A stretch of 64,000 bases of DNA from an uncultured Alistipes sp. (lineage in GTDB: Bacteria > Bacteroidota > Bacteroidia > Bacteroidales > Rikenellaceae). The translations under genes and the position numbers were made by a program. The notes below the pieces were generated by a model, which did no database searches, had not been told where the DNA came from, and saw only the letters and a program-made list of their open reading frames with translations. Within the stretch, counting starts at the first letter, position 1. Each line of letters starts with the position of its first letter. Shown here one piece after another: positions 42,798 through 51,160 of this stretch. The stretch covers positions 3,847 through 67,846 of the forward strand of contig CALLRW010000008.1 of the NCBI GenBank assembly GCA_938014215.1, in the 5' to 3' direction.

Positions 42798-43778
42798 TTA
42801 GATCGAGAGAATTTTTACCAGTTCGAGATCGTTGCGGTCGATGCCCTTGTCGTGCTTGATGGCCTTGGCGAAGGGGACGTAGACGATCTTGCCGTTCATC
42901 GTGCCGATCATCACGTTGCGCTGTCCGTCGAGGATGGCCTCGATGGCGGCTTCACCCATACGCGAGGCGAGGATGCGGTCGACGGCCGTAGGCGATCCGC
43001 CGCGCTGGATGTGGCCCAAGATCGTCACGCGGGCGTCATATTGCGGGAACTCCTTCTTCACGCGTTCGGCCAGGGCCGTGGCGCCGCCCGTCTTCGGGTT
43101 TTCGGCCACGATGACGATGGCCGAGTTCTTGCTCTTGCGGAAGCCGTGGTTGATGAGTTCGGCCAGCTGGTCGACTTCGGTCTCCATTTCGGGGATGATG
43201 GCCGCTTCGGAGCCCGTGGCGATAGCGCTGTTCAGGGCCAGATAGCCGGCCGTGTGGCCCATCACCTCGACGAAGAAGAGGCGTTCGTGGCTCGAGGCCG
43301 TGTCGCGGAGTTTGTCGACGGCCTGCATGATGGTGTTCAGGGCCGTATCGTAACCGATCGTCGAGTCCGTACCGCCCAGGTCATTGTCGATCGTGCCGGG
43401 AAGGCCCACGATCGGGACGTTGTACTCCTCGGCGAAGATGCCGGCGCCGGTCAGCGAACCGTCACCGCCGATCACCACCAGGGCGTCGATCCCGGCGGCC
43501 ACCATGTTTTCATAGGCCATCTTGCGGCCCTCGGCGGTCTGGAACTCCTTGCAGCGGGCCGTCTTGAGGATGGTTCCTCCAAGCTGGATGATGTTGCTGA
43601 CACTCTGCGATTTGAACTCCACAATCTCGTTGAAGACGAGACCCTTGTAGCCACGCATGATTCCTTTGACGGCGAATCCGTTATAAATAGCGCTTCGCGT
43701 CACTGCACGAATTGCGGCATTCATTCCGGGGGCGTCGCCGCCGGAGGTCAGGATGCCGATACATTTGATGCCTGCCAT
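42798..43778 (-). CDS. pfkA: ATP-dependent 6-phosphofructokinase
   Basis: 326 residues from the ATG at 43778 ([20 protein letters not shown]). An ATG seven codons earlier is less likely. PFK motifs are complete: ATP site [11 protein letters not shown], catalytic [19 protein letters not shown] and fructose-6-phosphate contacts [11 protein letters not shown]. It catalyses the committing step of glycolysis. A canonical -33/-7 promoter is at 43807-43837. It heads a two-gene operon with the PfkB kinase. Confidence 0.96.
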   Translation of the reverse strand: MAGIKCIGILTSGGDAPGMNAAIRAVTRSAIYNGFAVKGIMRGYKGLVFNEIVEFKSQSVSNIIQLGGTILKTARCKEFQTAEGRKMAYENMVAAGIDALVVIGGDGSLTGAGIFAEEYNVPIVGLPGTIDNDLGGTDSTIGYDTALNTIMQAVDKLRDTASSHERLFFVEVMGHTAGYLALNSAIATGSEAAIIPEMETEVDQLAELINHGFRKSKNSAIVIVAENPKTGGATALAERVKKEFPQYDARVTILGHIQRGGSPTAVDRILASRMGEAAIEAILDGQRNVMIGTMNGKIVYVPFAKAIKHDKGIDRNDLELVKILSI

Positions 43779-43806
43779 ACTCTCATTTGTTAGTAACAAA
43801 ACCGGC

Positions 43807-43837
43807 CAAAGTTAGTGATTTTTTCAGGATTTTCAAA
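43807..43837 (-). promoter_or_regulatory. promoter of the pfkA operon
   Basis: On the minus strand -7 TAACTTTG (43807-43814) and -33 TTTG (43834-43837), 19 nt apart, ending 28 bp before the ATG. Confidence 0.7.
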
Positions 43838-44009
43838 AACCCGGCCATTTCTGTTTATACGGCGGCGGGCGGAACCCCTCAAAGGTCCCGCCCGTCGTGC
43901 GTATTGGATTTCGGATGTCGGACGTTTCGCCCGCCCGTTGTGCGTCGGCTGCGGCGTGCAGGCGCCGGGCTATGGCGTCCTGTCGTCCCCCGGCGGCTTG
44001 TGCCTGCTG

Positions 44010-45332
44010 CTAGTTGGCGCCCGGATGTCCGGCGGTGCCGGACTGTGTCGAGTCGGTGTTGTCCTGCGGTTGGGCCGGGGCCTCTTTTGCCTGGATCGAG
44101 ACCTCCTTGCCGTCGGCATTGACCTTCAGTTCGCCCTCGCCCTTGTCGACGGTGATGTCGATGGCTTTCGACGGCACGGAGATGTGGAGCGTATGGCGTC
44201 CCTCCTCGATGACACTCTCGCCGTCGTAGTCTTCGAGCAGCCGTTCGAGGGTCGTCGTGTCGCCGTCGATGATGAATTCGCTGCGGAAGACCCGTTCGAC
44301 GGCCTCCTTCTTGTGGCGGATCTTGTCGCTCACATCCTCGCGGATGGCGATCACCGAGCAGGCGATGATCGAGGCGATCCACGCCAGGAAGATGATCAGC
44401 AGCGTCTTGCCGCCGGGTTTGCGCGAGGCGATCAGGCACATCAGCACGTAGATCATCAGGATGACCGGGATCAGCACGATGAAGATGCCCAGCACCGGTA
44501 CCCAGAGCGAGAAGTCGGCCAGCTTGTCGAGATGGACCTGTTCGGGGCCGCCGATGAACAGGGCGATCAGCCCGATGACCAGGGCACAGGCGCCCATGAT
44601 CAGTCCGAAGACGATGATGCCGGCGATGATCTTCAGCAGGATCACCACGATCTTTCCGAAGAGCGAGACGGCCTCGGCGACGATTGGTTTGGCCTTGGCG
44701 TCGGGTTCGTTGCTGGCGGCCGCGGCGGTGGTGACCTCGCTGATGGACTGGACGGTGATCCGCTCGCCGTTCATTTCGAGTTTCTGGCGGGCCGAACGGG
44801 CGGCCGGGACGGCGAACCACATGATGAAGTAGCAGATCACGAAGATGCCGAACAGGTTGCCGAAGACCGGTCCGAGCCAGAAGAGGAAGTGGATGCTGCC
44901 GAAGGCGCTGAGCAGCAGCGGCAGGAACAGCCCCAGACGGACCCAGACGGGATCGATGTCGAAATACTTGCCGATGCCGGCGCAGACGCCGCCCAGCTTG
45001 GCATTCTCCGTGTCGCGGTAGAGGCGGCGCGGGATCCGCGGGGTTTCGCACTGCAGGTCGCGGTCGGAACTCTCCTCGGAGATGTCCTCGGCCGAACCCA
45101 TCTGGGCGATGATGTTCAGCATGAGCGGTTTCTCGACCACGCGCGTGTTGTCCTGCGTCGAGAGGATCAGTTCGGCGATCCGCGCCTCGATGTCGGCGAC
45201 GATCTCCGCGCCGTCGGGCGTATCCTTATAGCTCTTTTTCAGACTCTCGAGATAGGCGTCCAGGGCTTCGTAGGCGTCGACGTCCATCGTGAAGGCGATG
45301 CCCGAGATGCTGCATTTCTTGACTTCTTTCAT
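44010..45332 (-). CDS. PspC-domain membrane protein
   Basis: A 440-residue protein, the last gene of the PspC/PadR/GIN operon. An N-terminal domain (about 1-90, MKEVKKCSISGIAFTMDVDA) is shared with the 173-residue PspC protein of the same operon. The PspC domain (about 105-170, RLYRDTENAKLGGVCAGIGK) follows, then further membrane helices (to about 320). A hydrophilic C-terminal region ends in a Gln/Asp/Ser-rich tail. PspC proteins are linked to membrane stress in Proteobacteria, but the role of this multi-domain Bacteroidota form is not established. Confidence 0.87.
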   Translation of the reverse strand: MKEVKKCSISGIAFTMDVDAYEALDAYLESLKKSYKDTPDGAEIVADIEARIAELILSTQDNTRVVEKPLMLNIIAQMGSAEDISEESSDRDLQCETPRIPRRLYRDTENAKLGGVCAGIGKYFDIDPVWVRLGLFLPLLLSAFGSIHFLFWLGPVFGNLFGIFVICYFIMWFAVPAARSARQKLEMNGERITVQSISEVTTAAAASNEPDAKAKPIVAEAVSLFGKIVVILLKIIAGIIVFGLIMGACALVIGLIALFIGGPEQVHLDKLADFSLWVPVLGIFIVLIPVILMIYVLMCLIASRKPGGKTLLIIFLAWIASIIACSVIAIREDVSDKIRHKKEAVERVFRSEFIIDGDTTTLERLLEDYDGESVIEEGRHTLHISVPSKAIDITVDKGEGELKVNADGKEVSIQAKEAPAQPQDNTDSTQSGTAGHPGAN

Positions 45333-45388
45333 GGCGATAGATTGTGTGCGGATGGGTTGTTAGCGGATATTTTTACGGATGCCGGCCC

Positions 45389-46252
45389 TTATTTTCTGCG
45401 GATGCTGCCGCCGCTCGATTTCGAGGCTTCGACCTGGCAGTCGCCCGTGTAGTGGATTCCGGCACCGCTCGAGGCCGAGGCTTTGAGGCTTTCGGTGCAG
45501 TTCACCGAGGTCTTCGAACCGCTCGAGGCCGTGACATCGGCTCGCTGTGCGGTCAGCTCCGAGGCATCTACCTCGCCGGCCGAACTGCTTCCGCTCTCGA
45601 AGTACTCCGTGAGGCCATTGAGCGTGATCTCGGCGGCACTCGAGGCCTCGGCCGTGCACGACTTCGATTTGATGTCGGCGCGGACATTGGCGGCACTCGA
45701 TGCCTCGATGTTGCACGTGGCGGCCTTGATCGTCAGATCGATGTCAGCGGCGCTCGAGGCGTCGATGCTGCACGAACCGGCCTTGACCGAGGTCTCGATT
45801 TTGGCGGCGCTCGAGGCCTTGACCAGCAGATCCGCCCCCTTCAGCTCGACCTCCTTGCCCCGGATTTCGGCGGCGCTCGAGGCTCTCAGGGCGCGGAACG
45901 TCCGACCCTGGACGGGGATCGTCACCGTGACGTGGGCGTTGTTGATCGATTTGATCTGACGGTCGACTGTCACCCGCAGTTCGCCCTCCTCGGGTTCGAC
46001 GATGACCCAGGCCATCAGGTTGTCGTCGGCTTCGATGCGGATCTTGTCGCCCTGCTCCGTGAGGACGACCTTCACGGCGCGCGAGGTGTTGATGGCGTTG
46101 AATTCGGGGATCGGGATCTCCTTCGTGATGATGTTTCCGCTGGCCTTGATGATGTGTTTGCCCAGCAGGGGCTTGGCGAAGCAGACCAGGCTGACGAGAC
46201 AGGCGGCGGCCACTACGGCAAGGGTTGTGATTATCCAAAGAAACTTTTTCAT
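45389..46252 (-). CDS. head-GIN domain (DUF2807) protein, exported
   Basis: A 287-residue protein with a signal peptide or anchor (MKKFLWIITTLAVVAAACLV). The rest is a right-handed beta-helix-like array in which EASSAAEI/DASSAADI/KASSAAKI recurs about every 20 residues, ending in GIHYTGDCQVEASKSSGG. This is the head-GIN family, named after predicted adhesin heads. It is probably located at the cell surface or periplasm. Within its operon (PspC, PspC, PadR, GIN, PspC) it is fourth, 18 bp after padR. Confidence 0.9.
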   Translation of the reverse strand: MKKFLWIITTLAVVAAACLVSLVCFAKPLLGKHIIKASGNIITKEIPIPEFNAINTSRAVKVVLTEQGDKIRIEADDNLMAWVIVEPEEGELRVTVDRQIKSINNAHVTVTIPVQGRTFRALRASSAAEIRGKEVELKGADLLVKASSAAKIETSVKAGSCSIDASSAADIDLTIKAATCNIEASSAANVRADIKSKSCTAEASSAAEITLNGLTEYFESGSSSAGEVDASELTAQRADVTASSGSKTSVNCTESLKASASSGAGIHYTGDCQVEASKSSGGSIRRK

Positions 46253-46270
46253 GGTGTTCGTTTTTGCGTG

Positions 46271-46612
46271 TTATTCGTTTTCATTGATGCCGTGTCGGAT
46301 GCGGCGGATCTGGACGACGAGCTCCTCCCACGCCGCGTCGAGCGAGCGGAGATACTCCTGGCCCTTCTCCGTGAGGGTGTAGTATTTGCGGGGCGGTCCC
46401 TGGGGGGACTCTTCCCAGCGGTAGGTGAGCAGTCCGGCATTTTTCTGCCGGGTGAGGATCGGGTAGAGTGTACCCTCGACGACGATCATCTCGGCCTGTT
46501 TGAGCTCGGCGATGATCTTCGGAGCATACGAATCCCCGCGCGAGAGTATGGCGAGGATGCAGTACTCCAGGATGCCTTTGCGCATTTGCGCCTTTACGTT
46601 GTCTTCTGCCAT
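46271..46612 (-). CDS. PadR-family transcriptional regulator
   Basis: A 113-residue PadR regulator with winged-helix pattern RKGILEYCILAILSRGDSYA, PKIIAELKQAEMIVVEGTLY and PILTRQKNAGLLTYRW. The tail DAAWEELVVQIRRI forms the dimer helix. PadR proteins repress nearby genes. Here it sits inside the PspC/GIN operon, so it probably controls that operon. Confidence 0.93.
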   Translation of the reverse strand: MAEDNVKAQMRKGILEYCILAILSRGDSYAPKIIAELKQAEMIVVEGTLYPILTRQKNAGLLTYRWEESPQGPPRKYYTLTEKGQEYLRSLDAAWEELVVQIRRIRHGINENE

Positions 46613-46625
46613 GTCTGTTGAACTT

Positions 46626-46829
46626 TTAGCCTCTCGGAGCCTGCGGAACGATCAGCCAGAGGATGATGTAGACCCAGAGCGAGAGTCCTCCGAGCAGGAA
46701 CAGGATCACCAGGGCGATGCGCAGTTTCGAGACATTGAGTCCGAAATATTCGGCCAGTCCGCCGCAGATACCGGCGATGATGCGCTCGTTGCGTGAGCGG
46801 TAGAGATGTCGGTTGTTGTTAGCGGTCAT
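46626..46829 (-). CDS. small PspC-domain protein
   Basis: 67 residues made almost only of a PspC domain: HLYRSRNERIIAGICGGLAE then a hydrophobic stretch (ALVILFLLGGLSLWVYIILW). It begins 5 bp after the 173-residue PspC gene and ends 13 bp before padR. Likely a single-pass or hairpin inner-membrane protein. Confidence 0.88.
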   Translation of the reverse strand: MTANNNRHLYRSRNERIIAGICGGLAEYFGLNVSKLRIALVILFLLGGLSLWVYIILWLIVPQAPRG

Positions 46830-46834
46830 TGTTG

Positions 46835-47356
46835 TCAGGATTTTTTACGATAGGTGTTGAATTTCGGGGCGGGCTCCTCCGGGATGACGAACCAGAGGAT
46901 CACGTAGACCCAGATCGAGAGTCCTCCGAAGAGGATCAGCAGCAGCATCACCAGGCGGATCATTGTCGGATCTGCGTCGAAGAACTGACCCAGACCGCCG
47001 CAGATGCCGGCGATCGATCGCTCCGTACGCGAGCGATAGAGTTTTCGGGGTTCGGACCGCATTTCGGAGTCGTCGTGCGGGGTATCCTCCGGGGTGCGGC
47101 GCTCGCCGAAATCCGACGGGGAACCCATCTGCGCCATCGTGGCGCGGACCGTCTCGAGGGTAATCACGCGCATCGGGGAGCTCACCCGTTCGCGGAAGAT
47201 TTCCGCCACGCGCCGCTCGATGTCGGCCATTGTTTCGCTGTCGCCTTCGGGAAGCCGCGAGCGGATGTCGTCGAAATAGCCGTTCAGAAGCAGGTAGGCA
47301 TCCTCGTCCAGCGTGAATGCCACCGAACCGATGTTTACGTTTACAGTCTCTTTCAT
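46835..47356 (-). CDS. PspC-domain protein with N-terminal regulatory-like domain
   Basis: A 173-residue first gene of the envelope operon. The N-terminal 80 residues (MKETVNVNIGSVAFTLDEDA) match the N-terminus of the 440-residue PspC protein. The PspC domain at about 100-160 has KLYRSRTERSIAGICGGLGQ and a terminal membrane segment. A -33/-7 promoter is at 47411-47441. It is divergent from the ECF sigma locus. Confidence 0.87.
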   Translation of the reverse strand: MKETVNVNIGSVAFTLDEDAYLLLNGYFDDIRSRLPEGDSETMADIERRVAEIFRERVSSPMRVITLETVRATMAQMGSPSDFGERRTPEDTPHDDSEMRSEPRKLYRSRTERSIAGICGGLGQFFDADPTMIRLVMLLLILFGGLSIWVYVILWFVIPEEPAPKFNTYRKKS

Positions 47357-47410
47357 CTTTGCAGGGGGCTTGCGCCTTTGTCTTTTGCGGATTTAACTAT
47401 TTTTGTACTG

Positions 47411-47441
47411 CAAATATAACACACGTTTTAGTATTATGCAA
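47411..47441 (-). promoter_or_regulatory. promoter of the PspC/PadR/GIN operon
   Basis: On the minus strand -7 TATATTTG (47411-47418) and -33 TTG (47439-47441), 20 nt apart. Confidence 0.55.
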
Positions 47442-47568
47442 TACAAAGTACCTATTTTTTTGAATTTTTTTCACCGAATCGCTCTTTTCGGGGAATTTCC
47501 GCAAAAAAATGGCGAATTTTGAGGGTGCGATGTTGCGTTGGGCCTCGCTGCTTCGTCTTACAGATACC

Positions 47569-48087
47569 ATGAAGGAATCCGAATACATCCGTTTGGTCAT
47601 GCCGCTGCGCGACCGTCTGTTCCGCTTTGCGCAGAGCCTGCTGCTCTCGTCGGCCGAGGCGGAGGATGCGGTCCACGATCTGCTGGCGCGTCTGTGGCGC
47701 GATCACGAACGGATGGAGCTGCCGCGCAGGGTCGATGCCTTCCTGCTCACGGCGCTGCGCAACCGCTGTTACGACCAGCTGCGGCGCCGGCAGGCCGAGG
47801 CCCGGCGGAGTGAAGCGGTGAAACAGTCGGCCGAACGTTCGACCGATGCCGAGATCCGGCAGTGGGAGGCGCGCGAACTGGTCCGGCGGGCGATGGCACA
47901 GCTGCCCGACCGGTAGCGCGAGGTGCTCCACCTGAAGGAGATCGAGGGCTATGCGACGCACGAGGTTGCCGCGATGATCGGTTGCGACGAGGCGCAGGTG
48001 CGGGTGATCCTGTCGCGGGGACGGATGGCGCTTCGTGGAATTCTGCAAAAAATGAGAAACGATGAACGAACGACAAGAACGGATTGA
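47569..48087 (+). pseudogene. ECF-type RNA polymerase sigma factor interrupted by an in-frame amber codon
   Basis: The frame from the ATG at 47569 encodes sigma region 2 (SLLLSSAEAEDAVHDLLARL, then FLLTALRNRCYDQLRR) and reaches TAG at 47914-47916 exactly after MAQLPDR. Past the TAG the same frame continues to TGA at 48085-48087 and encodes a normal region 4: REVLHLKEIEGYATHEVAAM then VRVILSRGRMALRG. Homologues usually have a codon such as Gln between LPDR and REV, so CAG to TAG is the simplest event. As written, the product has 115 residues and lacks region 4. TAG is used as an ordinary stop elsewhere in this window, so reassignment is unlikely. The downstream gene overlaps its end by 26 bases. 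Confidence 0.85.
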
Positions 48088-48568
48088 ACGCCTGGCTGAA
48101 CGCTGGTTCTCTGGCCTTGCGACCGAAGCCGAGGAGCGCGAACTGCGCGAACTGCTGCGTCGGGAGGAGGATCTTCCCGAGTCGCTGCGCGACGTGGCGC
48201 TGCTCTTCGAGGGGTTCGAGGCGCTGGCCGGGGAGTGCATGCCCCGAGCCGAGGCCTCCGGGCGGATGGCCTCCCCGTTGGTCGATGTCCCGCAGGGACC
48301 CGATCCCGAACCGACCGGTCTGCCGCCCGAACTGCCGCACGCCCGCTCCGGCCGGCGGATGCGGCTCTTCTGGGGAGTTGCCGTGGCGGCTGTCGTGGCC
48401 GTGGGGCTCTTCCTGGGTGTGGAGCTGCTGCGCGAACCCTATTGCTATATCGACGGAAAACCCGTCTACGACCGGGAGGTGGCCCTGCAGACGACCGCCT
48501 ATCTGGACTCCTTCGCCCTGCTAGAGATGCCGGACCAGCTGGTCGACGAACTGATTGACAAACCTTAA
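48062..48568 (+). CDS. single-pass membrane protein, putative anti-sigma factor
   Basis: A 168-residue protein with a soluble N-terminal part (MNERQERIERLAERWFSGLA, rich in Glu/Arg), one membrane helix at about 101-121 (LFWGVAVAAVVAVGLFLGVE), and a short periplasmic tail (EPYCYIDGKPVYDREVALQT). This layout, directly overlapping an ECF sigma gene, is that of small anti-sigma factors in Bacteroidota, although no zinc-binding motif is present. If the sigma gene is dead, this gene has lost its partner. Confidence 0.7.
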   Translation: MNERQERIERLAERWFSGLATEAEERELRELLRREEDLPESLRDVALLFEGFEALAGECMPRAEASGRMASPLVDVPQGPDPEPTGLPPELPHARSGRRMRLFWGVAVAAVVAVGLFLGVELLREPYCYIDGKPVYDREVALQTTAYLDSFALLEMPDQLVDELIDKP

Positions 48569-48581
48569 AATTCGCAAAATC

Positions 48582-49559
48582 ATGAATACCCGCATTCCCT
48601 TCCTTTGTACGTTGGCCGTGTTGCTGACGCTCGCCCTGGGCCGCACGGCTGCGGCCCGCACCCTTGCATCCGTTGCCGAACCACCTTCGGGGCCGGCCGC
48701 TCAGACGTCGGAGGCGGTTTCAACACCCGATCTTCCTGCGGCGGACGGCGGCGATTCGACGGCGCTGATGACCCTCAGCCCGACGCCGATGTCGGTCGAC
48801 AGCCTCGAACGGATCGATGGGGTCGATACGGATCTCGTCTCGCTGCGTCGTTCGGCCGAGGGCGACGAGGTGGTCCTCGCGGTGGGCGGTTTCGGCATCA
48901 CCCTCTCGTCGCTTTCCGAGGAGAAGATCCGCGACCGCGATACGCGCATCAAACGGCCGCGACTCAATCTGGTTGCCCTCTCCAAGAGCGAGCAGGGCTT
49001 TCTGATCCCCACGGGGGTTGACTACGGCGACTATCCGGCCGGAACGGGTGAATTCTTCGATCTGCGCAGCGGCAAGTCCTACCACTTCTCGACGACGCTC
49101 GTCGGTCTGAGCTACGATTTTGGCAAACGGCGTCAGTTCAGCATCGAGACCGGACTTCGCTACACGGTCGACAATTACCGGCTTTCGGACAATTCGATCA
49201 CGCTCGGCAACAGCGACGGAATGGTTGTCCCCGTGACGCTCGACGAGAAGGCCGACAAGTCGAAACTCCGCATCACGTCGCTCGGCATTCCGCTCCATCT
49301 GACCTTCTCGCCGATGCGTCACATGAACATTTCGCTGAGCGGATATTTCGACTTCACGATGGGGGTCAACTCCATCTACAAGCACCCTAAGGTGAAGAAC
49401 CCGCTCTCGGGAGTCAACCCCTTCCAGGTCGGCATCGGGTTGGGGGTCTCCTACTACAGTATCGGCGTCTACGTTCGCTACGGCATCACGCCGCTCTTCA
49501 AGAGCGGAGTCGGGCCGCAGGTGCGTCCGCTCTCGATCGGTTTTTGTTATGCGATGTAA
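48582..49559 (+). CDS. outer-membrane beta-barrel protein
   Basis: 325 residues from the ATG at 48582. A signal peptide (MNTRIPFLCTLAVLLTLALG) and a low-complexity stretch to about 95 precede a beta-barrel region with alternating strands (FSIETGLRYTV, LHLTFSPMRHMNISLSGYFD, YYSIGVYVRYGITP) ending in LSIGFCYAM. It belongs to a sigma/anti-sigma/OMP/DUF4252 cluster, 13 bp after the putative anti-sigma gene. Function unknown. Confidence 0.8.
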   Translation: MNTRIPFLCTLAVLLTLALGRTAAARTLASVAEPPSGPAAQTSEAVSTPDLPAADGGDSTALMTLSPTPMSVDSLERIDGVDTDLVSLRRSAEGDEVVLAVGGFGITLSSLSEEKIRDRDTRIKRPRLNLVALSKSEQGFLIPTGVDYGDYPAGTGEFFDLRSGKSYHFSTTLVGLSYDFGKRRQFSIETGLRYTVDNYRLSDNSITLGNSDGMVVPVTLDEKADKSKLRITSLGIPLHLTFSPMRHMNISLSGYFDFTMGVNSIYKHPKVKNPLSGVNPFQVGIGLGVSYYSIGVYVRYGITPLFKSGVGPQVRPLSIGFCYAM

Positions 49560-49571
49560 AACGGGAAGGCT

Positions 49572-50063
49572 ATGAAACGGATTTTGATATTGATTCTGCT
49601 GATGCTGCCGTTTCTGGTGCGGGGGCAGAACGTCTCGTGGAAATTTTTCGATCACTATTCGAAGGCCGAGGGCTTTTCGAGCGTGCAGCTTGAGCGCAAG
49701 ATGATGCGCATGATGAGTCGCCAGGCCGCCGAAAAGGGGGATGAGAAGCTCGCTGAACTGCTCAACGGCATCGAATTGATTCGCATCGTGGCGCTCAGCG
49801 GCGGTGACGGACAGCAGTTTCTCGAGGATGCCGAGGATTTGGCCACCGATCCGATCTATCGTTTTCAACTGGTCATGTCGGAGAGCTCCGGCGGGCAGAT
49901 GACCCGCTTTTACCTGCGGGAGGCGGATTTTACCCGCAACTCGGAGTTGTTGATGATCACTGCGGGACCCCGCGAAACGGTCGTAGTGAATATCTACGGC
50001 CTGTTCGATCTGAAGCAGGTGTCGCGACTTTCGTCCATCCGGCCGAAGAGTTCGCCGAAATAG
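49572..50063 (+). CDS. DUF4252 domain protein, exported
   Basis: A 163-residue protein with signal peptide MKRILILILLMLPFLVRGQ. The body matches DUF4252 (LELIR-type core GIELIRIVALSGGDG, then FYLREADFTRNSELLMITAG and VVVNIYGLFDLKQVSRLS). DUF4252 proteins in Bacteroidota commonly sit beside ECF sigma and anti-sigma genes. Their function is unknown. Last gene of this cluster, followed by a hairpin terminator. Confidence 0.85.
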   Translation: MKRILILILLMLPFLVRGQNVSWKFFDHYSKAEGFSSVQLERKMMRMMSRQAAEKGDEKLAELLNGIELIRIVALSGGDGQQFLEDAEDLATDPIYRFQLVMSESSGGQMTRFYLREADFTRNSELLMITAGPRETVVVNIYGLFDLKQVSRLSSIRPKSSPK

Positions 50064-50159
50064 GCTTTCGATCCCTTCCCGGGCGCGTGAAACCCGACGG
50101 GATCCGGTGAGTTGTTTTGCGGGTGCGTGGACGGTTGCGATTGACCGGGCGATGTGTCG

Positions 50160-50191
50160 AAGTGGGGATCGGATGAAGCCGATCCCCACTT
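50160..50191 (+). terminator. hairpin terminator of the sigma/DUF4252 cluster
   Basis: AAGTGGGGATCGG pairs perfectly with CCGATCCCCACTT around ATGAAG. The T-run is short (TTTCC). Confidence 0.65.
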
Positions 50192-50194
50192 TCC

Positions 50195-50415
50195 ATATCC
50201 ACGAATGATAATGTGTTGATATTTGTTAATAACTGTTGAATAACTTGCTCCGCTTTCCGACACTCTTTCTTGGCTGCTGATCCGTTTATAAGGAATTGTT
50301 TATCAGGCTTCAGACTGCTCCGGCGATGGTTCTTGAATGGATTGGTTGACAGGTGCTGACTGTGGACGAACGGCTCGATTTATTAACAATGCGAATCTTG
50401 ATGTTAATAACTTGC
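50195..50415. other. AT-rich island with repeated TTATTAACA 9-mers
   Basis: No convincing gene lies between 50064 and 50700. In this markedly AT-richer part the 9-mer TTATTAACA (or its complement) occurs three times, at 50224-50232, 50380-50388 and 50402-50410. Weaker DnaA-box-like words are present (ATATCCACG near 50195, TGTGGACGA near 50360), and AATAACTTGC occurs twice. It could be a replication or protein-binding region, or simply a transferred fragment. Confidence 0.3.
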
Positions 50416-50700
50416 CGACCGTCGATCGTCGTCTCAACACCTCTTTCATGCCAGTGAACCATGCGTGCAATTTACTCATCCAATGGCGAATGCACATTAT
50501 TCGGCCGATCCTTTCAGATCGAGATCCTTCTTTCTCCGAGGTCAATGCGCATGTGGAGGAGGTCCGCCTGGTCCGAGTTATCAACATTTTCGGGAGCGAA
50601 GTGCCGTACCGGGGTTTCCGGCCGGGCCGAGGTTGTGTTTGGCTTCGGACAATCGGGGGGAGCTGCTGTGCGAGAAAGTCCGACCGCCTCTTCATAATGC

Positions 50701-51160
50701 AAAAAAATCCCCGGAGGATATCCGGAGATCTTTCTTTAAACGCATTCTCGTTGCTTGGTCCTTGAACTTGGCGGAGAGGACTCGCGGCTCAGGCGGAATC
50801 GTCACCTCCCTTTTCGAAGGAAGGCTGGGAGGGATTGTCAACACCCTTTGCGTGAAACGCCTGTTCCCGCCCGCATCAGAAAAAAAATCTCCGGAGGATA
50901 TCCGGGGATCTTTCTTGAAACGCATTCTCATTGCTTGGTCCTTGAACTTGGTGGAGAGGAACTCGCGGTTCAGGCGGTTTTGTCACCTCCCTTTTCAAAG
51001 GGAGGCTGGGAGGGATTGTCAACACCCTTTGCGTGAAACGCATATCGCCCGCCCGGCATCAGCAAAAAAATCCCCGGAGGATATCCGGGGATTTTTCTTG
51101 AAACGCATTTTCGTTGCTTAGTCCTTGAACTTGGCGGAGAGGAACTCGCGGTTCAGGCGG
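50701..51160. repeat. three tandem copies of the sdhB 3' end plus its terminator
   Basis: Copies begin at 50701, 50881 and 51064 (about 180-183 bp apart). Each has an A7 run, the hairpin CCGGAGGATATCCGG, GAAACGCATT, and then about 40 bp identical or nearly so to the last codons of sdhB (GTCCTTGAACTTGGCGGAGA). In the two outer copies the sdhB stop TAA has become CAA. Between copies lies CCTCCCTTT-TC-AAAGGGAGG followed by CTGGGAGGGATTGTCAACAC. Confidence 0.92.
51064..51096 (-). terminator. terminator of the sdhCAB operon
   Basis: On the minus strand TCCCCGGA-TATCC-TCCGGGGA is followed by T7 (stem arms 51071-51078 and 51084-51091). It lies 22 bp after the sdhB stop. Two further copies of the same hairpin follow within the repeat. 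Confidence 0.88.

Noticed and set aside
43855..43900. Terminator hairpin after the PspC operon
   Set aside because: CGGCGGGCGG and CCGCCCGTCG pair only with mismatches and no T-run follows on the minus strand.
47914..47916. Amber codon recoded as an amino acid (pyrrolysine or suppressor)
   Set aside because: TAG is the normal stop of several genes here (for example at 10053-10055, 11499-11501 and 17747-17749), and no supporting genes are visible.
50337..50765. 142-codon plus-strand frame in the gene-free stretch
   Set aside because: It runs from the AT-rich island into the sdhB-tail repeat, has no recognisable domain and inconsistent codon use.
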